Source: Flavobacteriaceae bacterium (GTDB lineage: Bacteria > Bacteroidota > Bacteroidia > Flavobacteriales > Flavobacteriaceae). From it: 64,000 nucleotides of DNA. Below are positions 53,077-61,429 of the stretch, in pieces (within the stretch, counting starts at the first letter, position 1; the number at the start of each line of letters is the position of its first letter). A program made the translations under genes and the position numbers. Location of the stretch: positions 1-64,000 of the forward strand of contig CANGTQ010000012.1 of the NCBI GenBank assembly GCA_947456955.1. Reading direction: 5' to 3'. Below the pieces are notes generated by a model, which made no database searches, was not told the origin of the DNA, and was given only the letters and a program-made list of their open reading frames with translations.

Positions 53077-54006
53077 TTATAAATTTTCTATAAAAGCAAG
53101 AGCAGTTTTTTTGTCTTTACCCAATTGGTTTTTTAATGCGTCTATTGATTCAAATTTTTGTTCTGAGCGCATTCGGTGTAAAAGAGAGATCGTAATTTTT
53201 TGGCCATATAAATCTTGTTTGAAATCAAAAAAATTAATCTCAATAGTTTGTTTTGTTCCATCTACTGTTGGTCGGGTTCCAATATTCATCATGCCAAAAA
53301 CAGTTTTACCGTTTAACACACTTTTGGCAATGTAAACACCATTGTTTGGAATGAGTTTATAATCTTCTTCTATTGTAATATTTGCAGTAGGATAACCAAT
53401 TGTTCTGCCAAGTTGCTTGCCTTTAAAAATTATTCCCGATAGTGAATAATCATATCCTAAATAGTTGGCAGCCAATTCAATATTACCTTCTAAAAGAGCA
53501 TTTCTTATTTTGGTAGAACTAATAGAAACTTCATTGATTTCTTCTGCCGAAATTTGTTCCACTTCAAAACCATAGGTTTCCCCAAAATTTATTAAATCAC
53601 CAATAGTAGCAGTTCTGTTTCTTCCAAAACGATGATCGTGACCAATAATTATCTTTTTGATTTTAAATACATCAACCAAAACTTTTTTAACAAATTCTTC
53701 AGCGGTTAACCTTGAAAATTCTTTGTCAAAAGGATGCACTACCAGATTGTCAATTCCTAAATTATCCAATAGCGCTATTTTTTCATTTAAGGTATTGAGT
53801 TGTTTCATCTCGGTGCTTTCCTGAAGCACCATTCTAGGATGCGGAAAAAAAGTAAGTACCAAGCTTTCACAATTCAAAGCGTGAGCATTTTTGGTGATTT
53901 GCGCTACTATTTTTTGATGCCCAAGATGTACGCCATCAAAAGTACCAATAGTTACAATTGTTGGTTTAGTCGCATTAAATGATTTTATGGAATTGAATAT
54001 TTTCAA
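53077..54006 (-). CDS. ribF: Bifunctional riboflavin kinase/FAD synthetase
   Basis: Converts riboflavin to FMN and FAD. 309 residues: N-terminal adenylyltransferase domain with GTFDGVHLGHQ near 22-32 (HxGH-like), IIGHDHRFGRNR near 120-131 and the SSTKIRNALLEGN segment near 165; C-terminal kinase domain with GRTIGYPTANI near 203-213 and NIGTRPTVDG near 246-255. Complete and standard length. A TATTTTTG box (54024-54031) lies 17 bases upstream. Confidence 0.96.
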   Translation of the reverse strand: MKIFNSIKSFNATKPTIVTIGTFDGVHLGHQKIVAQITKNAHALNCESLVLTFFPHPRMVLQESTEMKQLNTLNEKIALLDNLGIDNLVVHPFDKEFSRLTAEEFVKKVLVDVFKIKKIIIGHDHRFGRNRTATIGDLINFGETYGFEVEQISAEEINEVSISSTKIRNALLEGNIELAANYLGYDYSLSGIIFKGKQLGRTIGYPTANITIEEDYKLIPNNGVYIAKSVLNGKTVFGMMNIGTRPTVDGTKQTIEINFFDFKQDLYGQKITISLLHRMRSEQKFESIDALKNQLGKDKKTALAFIENL

Positions 54007-54023
54007 GGAAAAAATGTATTTCG

Positions 54024-54031
54024 CAAAAATA
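54024..54031 (-). promoter_or_regulatory. -7 box of ribF (TATTTTTG)
   Basis: Perfect TAnnTTTG match on the - strand, 17 bases before the ATG. Confidence 0.5.
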
Positions 54032-54129
54032 TGTTTTAGAAATTTAATATAATAATTTTTACAGAAAAAACATGAATTAATAGGAATATGTTAAAATTTA
54101 ACGGGATAATTCAAAAAACCGACATGTAA

Positions 54130-54160
54130 TTTGCAAATATTTGAAAGATAACTATCTTTA
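54130..54160 (+). promoter_or_regulatory. Promoter TTTG-N19-TATCTTTA of the reprolysin-like gene
   Basis: TTTG at 54130-54133, 19-base spacer, TATCTTTA at 54153-54160 (last base differs from TAnnTTTG), 27 bases before the ATG. Confidence 0.5.
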
Positions 54161-54187
54161 CTCACTATTTAATTAACAAACTAAATC

Positions 54188-56878
54188 ATGAAAAAATTTT
54201 TACTCTTAGTTGTTTTTATTTTATCCCTTAACTTTTCTTTTTCACAAAGAAATAACTCATGGAAACTTTTCGAAAACAATAAAGCGGTTACTTCAGAAAA
54301 AATAAGAAAAACTCCTTATTCTGTTAACCAAAAATTATTAGAATTCAATGCTATTCAGTTTAAGCAATCACTTGCTACTGTTTCACAAAGATCTTCTGGT
54401 CAAGCAGGCACTGTAATTCAATTTCCAAATAGTAATGGAGAATTAGAAAAATTCCAGGTTTGGGAATCTTCAAATTTTGACCCGGCATTACAAGCTCAAT
54501 TTCCTGAAATTAGGGCTTATATTGGAAAAGGAATAACAGATCCTTCAGCAGTTTTAAACTTTAGCGTTTCTCCAAGAGGAATACAAACTATGGTCTTTAG
54601 AGCTGACAAAGGAACAGAATTTATTGAGCCTTACACCAAAGATAATTCTGTTTATGTAATTTTTGACTCTGCAACCAGAATTGCTGGAAAATTACCTTTT
54701 AACTGTAGTACAGAGGATATTGCTATTAGCCAAAATTTATCTGATAGATTAGTAAATGTAACTCTCTCAAGTGCTCAATCCTATAAAACAATGAGACTTG
54801 CATTGTCATGTACTGGCGAATACGGACAGTATCACGGAGGAACAGTGAGTGGAGCGCTAGCAGCTATGAATGCCACGATGACAAGATGTAATGGCGTTTT
54901 TGAAAGAGATTTAGCAGTAAAATTAATAATCATCGCTAATAATGATCTGGTAGTTTATACAAATGCTACTTCTGATCCATATTCAGCTGCAGCTAATATG
55001 AATAACTGGAACGCAGAATTACAAAGTACCCTAAACACAGTTATTGGAGCTGCAAATTATGATATCGGACATTTATTTGGTGCAACTGGTGGCGGAGGAA
55101 GTGCAGGTTGTATAGGTTGTGTATGTGTTGATGCGACTAAAGGAAGCGGAATAACCTCGCCTGTAGACGGTATTCCGCAAGGTGATACATTTGATATTGA
55201 TTATGTTTCACACGAAATGGGACATCAAATGGGGGCTAATCATTCGTTTACTCATACTACTGAAAACAATTCAGTAAATGTTGAACCAGGTTCTGGATCG
55301 ACTATCATGGCTTACGCCGGACTTGGTGGAGCCGGGATTGACATGCAACAAAACTCAGACGATTATTTTCATTTTAAAAGTTTTTCTCAAATACAATCTA
55401 ATTTGGGGGGTAAGACTTGCCCGGTTAGTACGAATTTAGCAGTTTTAAATCCTAGACCAGGTGTCACAGTTACACCGGCATTTACAATACCTGTTGGAAC
55501 AGCATTTAAGCTTACAGGATCTGGAACAGGAACAGCAGGAGAAGTGTTAACCTATTGTTGGGAACAAAATAATGACGCAACAGTAGTTGGAGGAACATCT
55601 ACTCTTCCATCACCAACCAAAACAGATGGACCAAATTTCAGATCTCGTCCTCCAAGTGCTTCACCAGTTAGATATTTTCCCCAATTTTCAGATGTTTTAG
55701 CAGGAAATCTGGTTAATACCTGGGAAACGGTATCAACTGTACCAAGATCATTAGCTTTTGCATTCACGGTGAGAGATAATAATACGGGTGTTTATGGTGG
55801 ACAAACAAATAGCGCAGCTACTGTAGTTACAGTTGTTGATGCTGGAGGAGCTTTTGCAATTACAAATCCAAGCACAGAGAATGTTTCATGGAATACAGGT
55901 TCAACGCAAACCATAACTTGGAGCGTTGCCGGAACAACAGGAAGCGGAATCAATACGGCTAATGTAAATATTTTATTATCTACAGATGGAGGTGCAACTT
56001 TCCCAACAGTCTTAGCTTCAGGAACTGCTAATGATGGTTCAGAAACTGTTACGCTTCCAAATACGCCTTTCCAAAGTTGTAGAATATTAATTGAAGCGGT
56101 TGGAAATATTTTTTATGCTGTATCCAAAAAAATTGCACTTGGCTATACTGTAAGCACTTCATGTAATACTTATACAAATTCTACAGCATTAACAATTCCT
56201 GATGGAGTAGGAGCTGATTTGCCAGGTGCGGTTGCGTCTAATTCAATAAATGTACCGGTTACCGGAAACGTTTCTGATGTAAATATTGGATTGAACGTTA
56301 CGCATACTTGGCCAAATGATTTAGTTATTGCTATTAATAGTCCCGGAGGAGCAACTCAAGTCCCTGTTTGGAATAGAGCTTGTGCCGGAAATAACAATTT
56401 CAATGTTACTCTGAATGACGGTTCTCCGGCATTTACTTGTGTAGCCAATATGACCGGAACATTTAATCCTTCATCACCGCTTTCAGCTTTTAATGGTTTG
56501 CAATCAAATGGAGCATGGTCTTTATTAGCAGCAGATTTTTATAATGAAGATACAGGAAGAGTAAACTCTTGGTTTATTCAAGTTTGTACGGATACATTTT
56601 CTTTGTCAACTCCAACGGTTGGTTTTACTGATTTTGCGGTTTATCCAAATCCGAATAATGGTAACTTTAATATTCAATTTACAAGCAACACTTCAAATGG
56701 AAACGGAGTAAAAGTGTTGGTTCACGATATGAGAGGAAGAGTTATTTTAGAAAACAATTTTGAAAATAGTGCTACATTTAATCAAAACATTCAATTAAAC
56801 AATGCTCAATCCGGAGTCTATTTATTGACGGTTACAGATGGAGAAATAAAACAAACCAAAAAAATTGTGGTGGAATAA
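54188..56878 (+). CDS. Secreted reprolysin-like (M12B) zinc metalloprotease with P-domain and T9SS sorting domain
   Basis: An 896-residue exported protease. Signal peptide to about residue 20 (NFSFSQ); propeptide-like region with a PxxxFxVxES-type segment (about 60-180); zincin domain with HEMGHQMGANH (about 345-355) and Met-turn region STIMAYAG. Further domains are an Ig-like region (about 430-550), a bacterial repeat domain (about 555-660), a proprotein convertase P-domain (about 680-820, HTWPNDLVIAINSPGG) and a type A sorting domain from VYPNPNNGNFNIQF. It probably degrades extracellular protein. Another T9SS protease gene follows. Confidence 0.92.
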   Translation: MKKFLLLVVFILSLNFSFSQRNNSWKLFENNKAVTSEKIRKTPYSVNQKLLEFNAIQFKQSLATVSQRSSGQAGTVIQFPNSNGELEKFQVWESSNFDPALQAQFPEIRAYIGKGITDPSAVLNFSVSPRGIQTMVFRADKGTEFIEPYTKDNSVYVIFDSATRIAGKLPFNCSTEDIAISQNLSDRLVNVTLSSAQSYKTMRLALSCTGEYGQYHGGTVSGALAAMNATMTRCNGVFERDLAVKLIIIANNDLVVYTNATSDPYSAAANMNNWNAELQSTLNTVIGAANYDIGHLFGATGGGGSAGCIGCVCVDATKGSGITSPVDGIPQGDTFDIDYVSHEMGHQMGANHSFTHTTENNSVNVEPGSGSTIMAYAGLGGAGIDMQQNSDDYFHFKSFSQIQSNLGGKTCPVSTNLAVLNPRPGVTVTPAFTIPVGTAFKLTGSGTGTAGEVLTYCWEQNNDATVVGGTSTLPSPTKTDGPNFRSRPPSASPVRYFPQFSDVLAGNLVNTWETVSTVPRSLAFAFTVRDNNTGVYGGQTNSAATVVTVVDAGGAFAITNPSTENVSWNTGSTQTITWSVAGTTGSGINTANVNILLSTDGGATFPTVLASGTANDGSETVTLPNTPFQSCRILIEAVGNIFYAVSKKIALGYTVSTSCNTYTNSTALTIPDGVGADLPGAVASNSINVPVTGNVSDVNIGLNVTHTWPNDLVIAINSPGGATQVPVWNRACAGNNNFNVTLNDGSPAFTCVANMTGTFNPSSPLSAFNGLQSNGAWSLLAADFYNEDTGRVNSWFIQVCTDTFSLSTPTVGFTDFAVYPNPNNGNFNIQFTSNTSNGNGVKVLVHDMRGRVILENNFENSATFNQNIQLNNAQSGVYLLTVTDGEIKQTKKIVVE

Positions 56879-56901
56879 TTCACTAATAAATAATAGTTTG
56901 A

Positions 56902-56936
56902 AAAGGAGGTGTTAGTTATTTCGCCTCCTTTTTTTT
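56902..56936 (+). terminator. Intrinsic terminator
   Basis: Stem AAAGGAGG/CCTCCTTT with a 14-base loop and a run of eight T, 23 bases after the protease stop. Confidence 0.8.
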
Positions 56937-57044
56937 AGTTATGTAGATTACTTATACAAAATGAAGTAATTATAAGTAAACCGCTTAAATCTAATAATTA
57001 GTTTGTTTTTATATTGCTTGAATGAAAATTATTATTGTAAAATA

Positions 57045-57073
57045 TTGATTTTTAAAATATTTAATTAATTTTG
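57045..57073 (+). promoter_or_regulatory. Promoter TTG-N18-TAATTTTG of the M43 protease gene
   Basis: TTG at 57045-57047 and TAATTTTG at 57066-57073. The box overlaps the TTG codon that opens the longer frame, supporting the ATG at 57101 as start. Confidence 0.45.
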
Positions 57074-57100
57074 AAAACGTTTAAAAAAATAACACTAAAA

Positions 57101-58378
57101 ATGAAATTAAAATTACTTTTCGTATTACTTGTTTTTCAAGTAGGTTTAGCGCAACAAAGAACTTGTGGAACACAAGTTTTAATGGAACAAATAATGAGTA
57201 ATCCTACTCAAAGACAGGCTTATCTTGAGCAACAAGAAAAGTTTGAAGTTGAATTGCAAAGGTTAGAATCTAATTCTTTAAGAAATACAAATGCTGTAAT
57301 TAGAATCCCAGTGGCTGTTCATTATCCTACTGCTGGTACTGTTACAGAAGCTGTAAAGACATGTTTGCGTCGTTTGGCTCAGAAACAAATTGATATTTTG
57401 AATGCAGATTACAATGCGGTTAACACAGATATTTCTATATGGAATAATAATGATAGCGCATTTTTCCCCGGGATATCAAACGGAAATTTAAATGTGCAAT
57501 TTGTAATTGCTACACAAAATCATCCAGCGGAATCTGGGTTAGTTGACGGAGAAGTTGCAGTAACCTTTGGAACAGACTTTATTGGATCTGGAGTGCTAGG
57601 TTGCACAAATGGCTGCAACGAAGATATTACGTGGGCTGGTTATATGAATATTGTAGTAACAAATATTTCAGGAGGCGTATTGGGGTTCTCTCCACTGGGT
57701 GGACAACCACAATTTGGTAGAACGGTTGTTATTGACAACAATTCATTTGGAGCTAGTTTATCTCCAAGCCCAACTACTTGCTCTAATTTTGCGCCAACCT
57801 CGCCTTTCAATAAAGGAAGAACATTAACCCACGAGTTAGGACATTTCTTGAATTTAAATCACACTTTCCAATCCTGCGACGGAGCAAATTGTGCAAATAC
57901 TGGTGATAGAGTTTGTGATACCCCTTCAGCAAATGTTGCAGCTTATGACTGTCCAGCTCTTGGCACTGTCTCTGGCTGTGTAGACACTCAATTAACAATG
58001 AATTACATGGACTATACCGACGATGCTTGCATGTATATGTTTACAGCAGGACAAGCAACAAGAATGTTGGCTTGGTATAATCTTATTAAAACTCAACTTT
58101 CTACAACAGCTTTAGCAAATGAGACATTTTTAGAGAATCAGTTTAGCATTTATCCTAATCCAAATAAAGGAAGTTTTACTATAGAGTTCAAAGAATTAGC
58201 CAACAGTTTTTCAGTTGAGGTTTATGACGTAACAGGAAAAACAATATTTGAAAACAATTATGATCAATCGGCTAATCCGTCTCAGATGATTAACTTGGAT
58301 AATGTGAATAGAGGTATATACTTTATTAACGTTAAAAGTGATAAAGGTTTAGTTACTAAAAAGTTGGTAATCGAGTAA
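57101..58378 (+). CDS. Secreted M43-family (pappalysin-like) zinc metalloprotease with T9SS sorting domain
   Basis: A 425-residue exported metalloprotease. Signal peptide MKLKLLFVLLVFQVGLAQ; propeptide-like basic/Gln-rich region (about 20-65); catalytic domain with HELGHFLNLNH (about 250-260) and the Met-turn NYMDYTDDACMYMFT (about 310-324), plus several Cys typical of M43B enzymes. The C-terminal type A sorting domain begins FSIYPNPNKGSFTIEF (about 347) and ends KKLVIE. It probably cleaves extracellular proteins or peptides, alongside the neighbouring reprolysin-like enzyme. Confidence 0.92.
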   Translation: MKLKLLFVLLVFQVGLAQQRTCGTQVLMEQIMSNPTQRQAYLEQQEKFEVELQRLESNSLRNTNAVIRIPVAVHYPTAGTVTEAVKTCLRRLAQKQIDILNADYNAVNTDISIWNNNDSAFFPGISNGNLNVQFVIATQNHPAESGLVDGEVAVTFGTDFIGSGVLGCTNGCNEDITWAGYMNIVVTNISGGVLGFSPLGGQPQFGRTVVIDNNSFGASLSPSPTTCSNFAPTSPFNKGRTLTHELGHFLNLNHTFQSCDGANCANTGDRVCDTPSANVAAYDCPALGTVSGCVDTQLTMNYMDYTDDACMYMFTAGQATRMLAWYNLIKTQLSTTALANETFLENQFSIYPNPNKGSFTIEFKELANSFSVEVYDVTGKTIFENNYDQSANPSQMINLDNVNRGIYFINVKSDKGLVTKKLVIE

Positions 58379-58398
58379 ACCACATTTTTATAAATATT

Positions 58399-58434
58399 AA
58401 ATCCTTTCTCTAACTTATGAGAAAGGATTTTTTA
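58399..58434. terminator. Bidirectional intrinsic terminator
   Basis: Perfect 12-bp stem AAATCCTTTCTC/GAGAAAGGATTT with an 8-base loop, between convergent M43 (+) and pth (-). The run overlaps the pth stop. Confidence 0.85.
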
Positions 58435-59058
58435 TTTGCCATTATGACTGTTCATAGTTTCATTTAATCCGGCCAAAGCAAAAGATTCTACTATTTGTTT
58501 AGCCACTTCAAATCGTTCTGGAAGTTTTTCTTTTTCAGTTTCATTCCATTCGCCGAGTACATAATCTACTTGTTGTCCTTTTTTGAACTCGTCACTAATT
58601 CCAAAACGGAACCGCGGATATTCAGAAGTATTTAAAATAAGTTGGATGTTTTTCAAACCATTATGCCCGCCATCTGTTCCCTTTCCTTTTATCCTAATAG
58701 TGCCAAATGCCAAATTCAAATCGTCAGTAATAACTAAAACATTTTCTTTGGCAATGTTTTCTTTTTGCATCCAATAGTGAACTGCCTTTCCACTCAGATT
58801 CATATACGTATTGGGCTTTAACAGAATAAGCTTTCTTCCTTTTATAGTGAATTCAGCAACAGCTCCCAATTTAGCGGTTTCAAAAGACACACCTTGTTTA
58901 GATGCTACATAATCTACTATTTTAAAACCGATATTATGCCTTGTATTTACATATTCGGCGCCAATATTACCAAGTCCGACAATTAGGAATTTTTTACTCA
59001 TTTCTTCTGCTTTTTCAGAGATTGTCTTTTTTATAAACAGATTTTTAATCCAATTCAT
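58432..59058 (-). CDS. pth: Peptidyl-tRNA hydrolase
   Basis: Releases peptides from prematurely dropped peptidyl-tRNA. 208 residues. The core begins KKFLIVGLGNIGAEYVNTRHNIGF (catalytic His in TRHNIGF near 42), LLKPNTYMNLSG near 79-90, ITDDLNLAFG near 110-119 and GTDGGHNGLKNI near 127-138. A 20-residue N-terminal extension, common in flavobacterial Pth, precedes the family's usual start. A TACTTTTG box ends four bases before the ATG, so the transcript may be leaderless. Confidence 0.95.
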   Translation of the reverse strand: MNWIKNLFIKKTISEKAEEMSKKFLIVGLGNIGAEYVNTRHNIGFKIVDYVASKQGVSFETAKLGAVAEFTIKGRKLILLKPNTYMNLSGKAVHYWMQKENIAKENVLVITDDLNLAFGTIRIKGKGTDGGHNGLKNIQLILNTSEYPRFRFGISDEFKKGQQVDYVLGEWNETEKEKLPERFEVAKQIVESFALAGLNETMNSHNGK

Positions 59059-59062
59059 TTTG

Positions 59063-59070
59063 CAAAAGTA
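59063..59070 (-). promoter_or_regulatory. -7 box TACTTTTG four bases from the pth ATG
   Basis: On the - strand the box is followed by CAAA and then ATG, the same spacing as at panD, predicting a leaderless mRNA. No -33 TTG is seen at usual spacing. Confidence 0.45.
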
Positions 59071-59089
59071 AACTAATTTGATTGTATAA

Positions 59090-59119
59090 AAAAAGCACCA
59101 GTTTGAACTGATGCTTTTT
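59090..59119 (-). terminator. Terminator between rplY and pth
   Basis: Stem AAAAAGCA-c-CAGTT with AACTG-a-TGCTTTTT (one internal mismatch), 21 bases after the rplY stop. Confidence 0.7.
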
Positions 59120-59139
59120 AAATTGGAAAAATAAATTAC

Positions 59140-59745
59140 TTATTTTTTCTTTTTTGCTGCTCCTTTTTCTGCTTTTGCAGCTTCTTGAGCCGCTTTCATA
59201 GCCGCACGAGAAATTTTAACTTGAGCTACAACAGTATTGTCTGGGTGCATTAATTTGAAATTAGGTGTAGGTAATTTAGTTACATACAATTTATTTCCCA
59301 TTTGCAATTCAGAAATGTTTGCTTCAACAAAATCAGGTAGATTTTTTGGTAAAGCTTTCACTTTTAATCTACGTTGATTCAAGTTTAAAACACCTCCTAA
59401 AAGCACCCCTGGAGAAGTTCCAGTTACTTTTACAGGTACTTCCATAATGATTTCTTTGTTTTCATCCAATTGAAAGAAGTCAATGTGATTGATTCTGTCA
59501 GAAACTGGGTGAAACTGAATGTCTTGCAAAACAGCATTGGTCGTTTTTCCATCCAAATCTATCACAACTGTGTGTGCGTTTGGAGTGTAAACCAAGCTTT
59601 TGAATGCTTTTTCTTCTGCTGCAAAATGAATTGGTTGACTTCCTCCGTAAATAACGCAAGGAACCATTCCAGCATTACGTACCGCTTTGGTTGCTACCTT
59701 GCCCACGCTTTCTCTTTGTGATCCTTTAATCGTAATCGATTTCAT
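59140..59745 (-). CDS. rplY: 50S ribosomal protein L25/general stress protein Ctc
   Basis: A 201-residue two-domain L25/Ctc protein binding 5S rRNA. It opens [26 protein letters not shown], contains [11 protein letters not shown] near 32-42, the L25 core to about residue 95 ([18 protein letters not shown]), and the C-terminal TL5-type beta domain. It ends in a Lys/Ala-rich tail ([12 protein letters not shown]). It sits between prs and pth, the usual neighbours of this gene. Confidence 0.95.
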   Translation of the reverse strand: MKSITIKGSQRESVGKVATKAVRNAGMVPCVIYGGSQPIHFAAEEKAFKSLVYTPNAHTVVIDLDGKTTNAVLQDIQFHPVSDRINHIDFFQLDENKEIIMEVPVKVTGTSPGVLLGGVLNLNQRRLKVKALPKNLPDFVEANISELQMGNKLYVTKLPTPNFKLMHPDNTVVAQVKISRAAMKAAQEAAKAEKGAAKKKK

Positions 59746-59784
59746 TGTAAAATATATTAATTAATAAAAAAATTCTTTTTTTCT

Positions 59785-59851
59785 GGGCGTTGCCCTCGTT
59801 CCTCGTGCCGGGCTATCGGCTGCACGCGGTGCTTGCCTCTATCCCTAACGC
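59785..59851. repeat. GC-rich intergenic repeat (GGGCGTTGCC...ATCCCTAACGC)
   Basis: An abrupt GC-rich block in AT-rich DNA, starting GGGCGTTGCCCTCG, with GGGCTATCGGCTGCACGCGG in the middle and ending ATCCCTAACGC; GGGCGTT and AACGC ends are partly complementary. From memory, similar blocks are scattered between genes in Bacteroidota genomes. Here it lies in the 187-base gap between prs and rplY. Confidence 0.6.
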
Positions 59852-59932
59852 TTTACAGTCTAAAGTCACAAGTCCAAAGTCTGAAAGAACTCACTTCTTT
59901 TAACTTTTGACTTTCGTCTTTAAACTTTTGAC

Positions 59933-60874
59933 TCACATCAGGAACTTCCCGCTGATGGAATTGTTGTGCTGCACCATATGCATTACTTCTGCAAAAAGAG
60001 GCGCACAACTCACCACTTTTATTTTATTTGATTTCTTCTTTAACGGAATTGAATCAGTAACAATTAACTCCAATAATTTAGAATTCTCTATTTTTTCATA
60101 AGCTTCTCCCGAAAGAATAGCATGAGTACAAATGGCTCTCACACTTAAAGCTCCTTTTTCCATCATCAAATCTGCTGCTTTGGCCAATGTTCCTCCGGTG
60201 TCAATCATATCGTCAACCAAAATTACATTTCGTCCTTTCACTTCACCAATCAGCTCCATGGTGTCAATCACGTTGGCAGCTTTTCTTTGTTTGTAACAAA
60301 TTACCACATCCGATTCTAAAAACTTTGAATAGGCATAGGCTCTTTTTGAACCTCCCATATCAGGAGAAGCAATTGTTAAATTGTCTAACTGCAAACTCTT
60401 CACATAAGGTAAAAAGATAGTCGATGCAAACAAATGATCTACTGGCTTTTCAAAGAAACCTTGAATCTGATCGGCGTGTAAATCCATTGTCATGATTCGA
60501 GTAGCTCCGGCAGTTTCTAATAGTTTTGCTATTAGTTTTGCTCCAATCGGAACCCTTGGTTTGTCTTTTCTGTCTTGTCTTGCATAACCAAAATACGGAA
60601 TTACGGCAGTAATGTGTCGCGCTGATGCTCTTTTCGCAGCATCAATCATTAACAAAAGTTCCATTAAATTGTCGGCGCTAGGAAATGTAGAGCAAACAAT
60701 AAAAACACGCAATCCTCTTATTGATTCTTCAAAAGAAGGTTGAAATTCACCATCACTAAATTTTGAGAACGTAACTTTACCAAGCGGAACACCATAGTTT
60801 TCGGCTATTTGTTCTGCAAGATAGACGCTTTGCGAACACGCAAATATCTTTGCTTCTGGTTCTAAATGCGACAT
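59933..60874 (-). CDS. prs: Ribose-phosphate pyrophosphokinase
   Basis: Makes PRPP from ribose-5-phosphate and ATP for nucleotide, His and Trp synthesis. 313 residues with FSDGEFQPSFEESIRG near 38-53 (flexible/ATP loop), YFGYARQDRKDKPR near 95-108, MDLHADQIQGFF near 130-141 and the PRPP loop VILVDDMIDTGGTL near 221-234. Complete. The 5' leader of about 85 bases contains a GGCACT/AGTGCC hairpin (60898-60919). Confidence 0.96.
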   Translation of the reverse strand: MSHLEPEAKIFACSQSVYLAEQIAENYGVPLGKVTFSKFSDGEFQPSFEESIRGLRVFIVCSTFPSADNLMELLLMIDAAKRASARHITAVIPYFGYARQDRKDKPRVPIGAKLIAKLLETAGATRIMTMDLHADQIQGFFEKPVDHLFASTIFLPYVKSLQLDNLTIASPDMGGSKRAYAYSKFLESDVVICYKQRKAANVIDTMELIGEVKGRNVILVDDMIDTGGTLAKAADLMMEKGALSVRAICTHAILSGEAYEKIENSKLLELIVTDSIPLKKKSNKIKVVSCAPLFAEVMHMVQHNNSISGKFLM

Positions 60875-60960
60875 TGTAATTAGTTGTTTTGACCAGCGGC
60901 ACTCTAGTTTGGAAGTGCCTCGGGTGTAGTTAGTTAGTTGTTGCTCGTTTTACCGAGGTG

Positions 60961-60968
60961 CAAATTTA
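60961..60968 (-). promoter_or_regulatory. Probable -7 box of prs (TAAATTTG)
   Basis: Perfect TAnnTTTG match on the - strand, 86 bases before the prs ATG. Confidence 0.45.
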
Positions 60969-61033
60969 GAAATTTAATCCAACTCTGAAAGGATATTTTA
61001 GAGTATTTTTTTAGAATATGATATTTTATTTTT

Positions 61034-61041
61034 TACATTTG
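61034..61041 (+). promoter_or_regulatory. Probable -7 box upstream of tRNA-Leu (TACATTTG)
   Basis: TAnnTTTG match 191 bases before the tRNA. The transcript would carry a 5' region with two clear hairpins (GCAACAT/ATGTTGT at about 61060-61077 and AAACCAAC/GTTGGTTT at about 61093-61112) and a 12-base copy of the tRNA 5' end. Confidence 0.45.
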
Positions 61042-61165
61042 CACCGTGTTTAAAGATAAGCAACATTTATGTTGTTTATTTTTCGCGATAAACCAACTGT
61101 TGTTGGTTTTGTCTCCAAACCTGAAGATACTTTTATTTAATTAAAGTAAAAGTCTCGAAGGTTAA

Positions 61166-61177
61166 GCCCGGATGGCG
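61166..61177 (+). repeat. Copy of the tRNA-Leu 5' end (GCCCGGATGGCG)
   Basis: Twelve bases identical to tRNA positions 1-12 (61233-61244), with AAGGT also conserved in front of both. The downstream bases are unrelated to tRNA. Confidence 0.6.
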
Positions 61178-61232
61178 ATAACTTTAATTAATTTTTTCTA
61201 AAAATTAAACTGTAAACTATCCAAAAGGTACT

Positions 61233-61312
61233 GCCCGGATGGCGGAATTGGTAGACGCGCTGGTCTCAAACACCTGTGGGAAACCGTGCCGGTTCGACTC
61301 CGGCTCCGGGTA
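61233..61312 (+). tRNA. tRNA-Leu (anticodon CAA)
   Basis: Cloverleaf by eye: acceptor GCCCGGA/TCCGGGT with discriminator A, D-arm GGCGGAATTGGTAGACGC, anticodon loop CTCAAAC (CAA) on a stem with one T-T mismatch, class II variable arm TGGGAAACCGT and T-arm GCCGGTTCGACTCCGGC. CCA is not encoded. It reads UUG codons. It is followed by an intrinsic terminator and by a partial copy of its own 3' end. Confidence 0.95.
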
Positions 61313-61315
61313 CAG

Positions 61316-61345
61316 AAAACGACTGAGAAATCAGTCGTTTTTCTT
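61316..61345 (+). terminator. Terminator of tRNA-Leu
   Basis: Stem AAAACGACTGA/TCAGTCGTTTT with a GAAA loop and a T-rich tail, three bases after the tRNA. Confidence 0.85.
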
Positions 61346-61378
61346 TTAGGAGCGAGTCAAACTTTTTAAGTTTGATTT

Positions 61379-61389
61379 GCTCCGGGTAC
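61379..61389 (+). repeat. Direct repeat of the tRNA-Leu 3' end (GCTCCGGGTAC)
   Basis: Eleven bases identical to 61303-61313. Like the first copy it is followed by a terminator whose loop region reads CTGAGAAATCAG, so copy and terminator were duplicated together. In front of it is a hairpin GGAGC...CAAACTT/AAGTTTG...GCTCC (61349-61383). Confidence 0.75.
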
Positions 61390-61392
61390 TTA

Positions 61393-61416
61393 AAGCCTCT
61401 GAGAAATCAGGGGCTT
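61393..61416. terminator. Second intrinsic terminator
   Basis: Stem AAGCCTCTGA/TCAGGGGCTT (one G-U) with a GAAA loop. It can serve the - strand hydrolase gene that ends at 61430. Confidence 0.75.
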
Positions 61417-61429
61417 TTGATTTTCTCTT

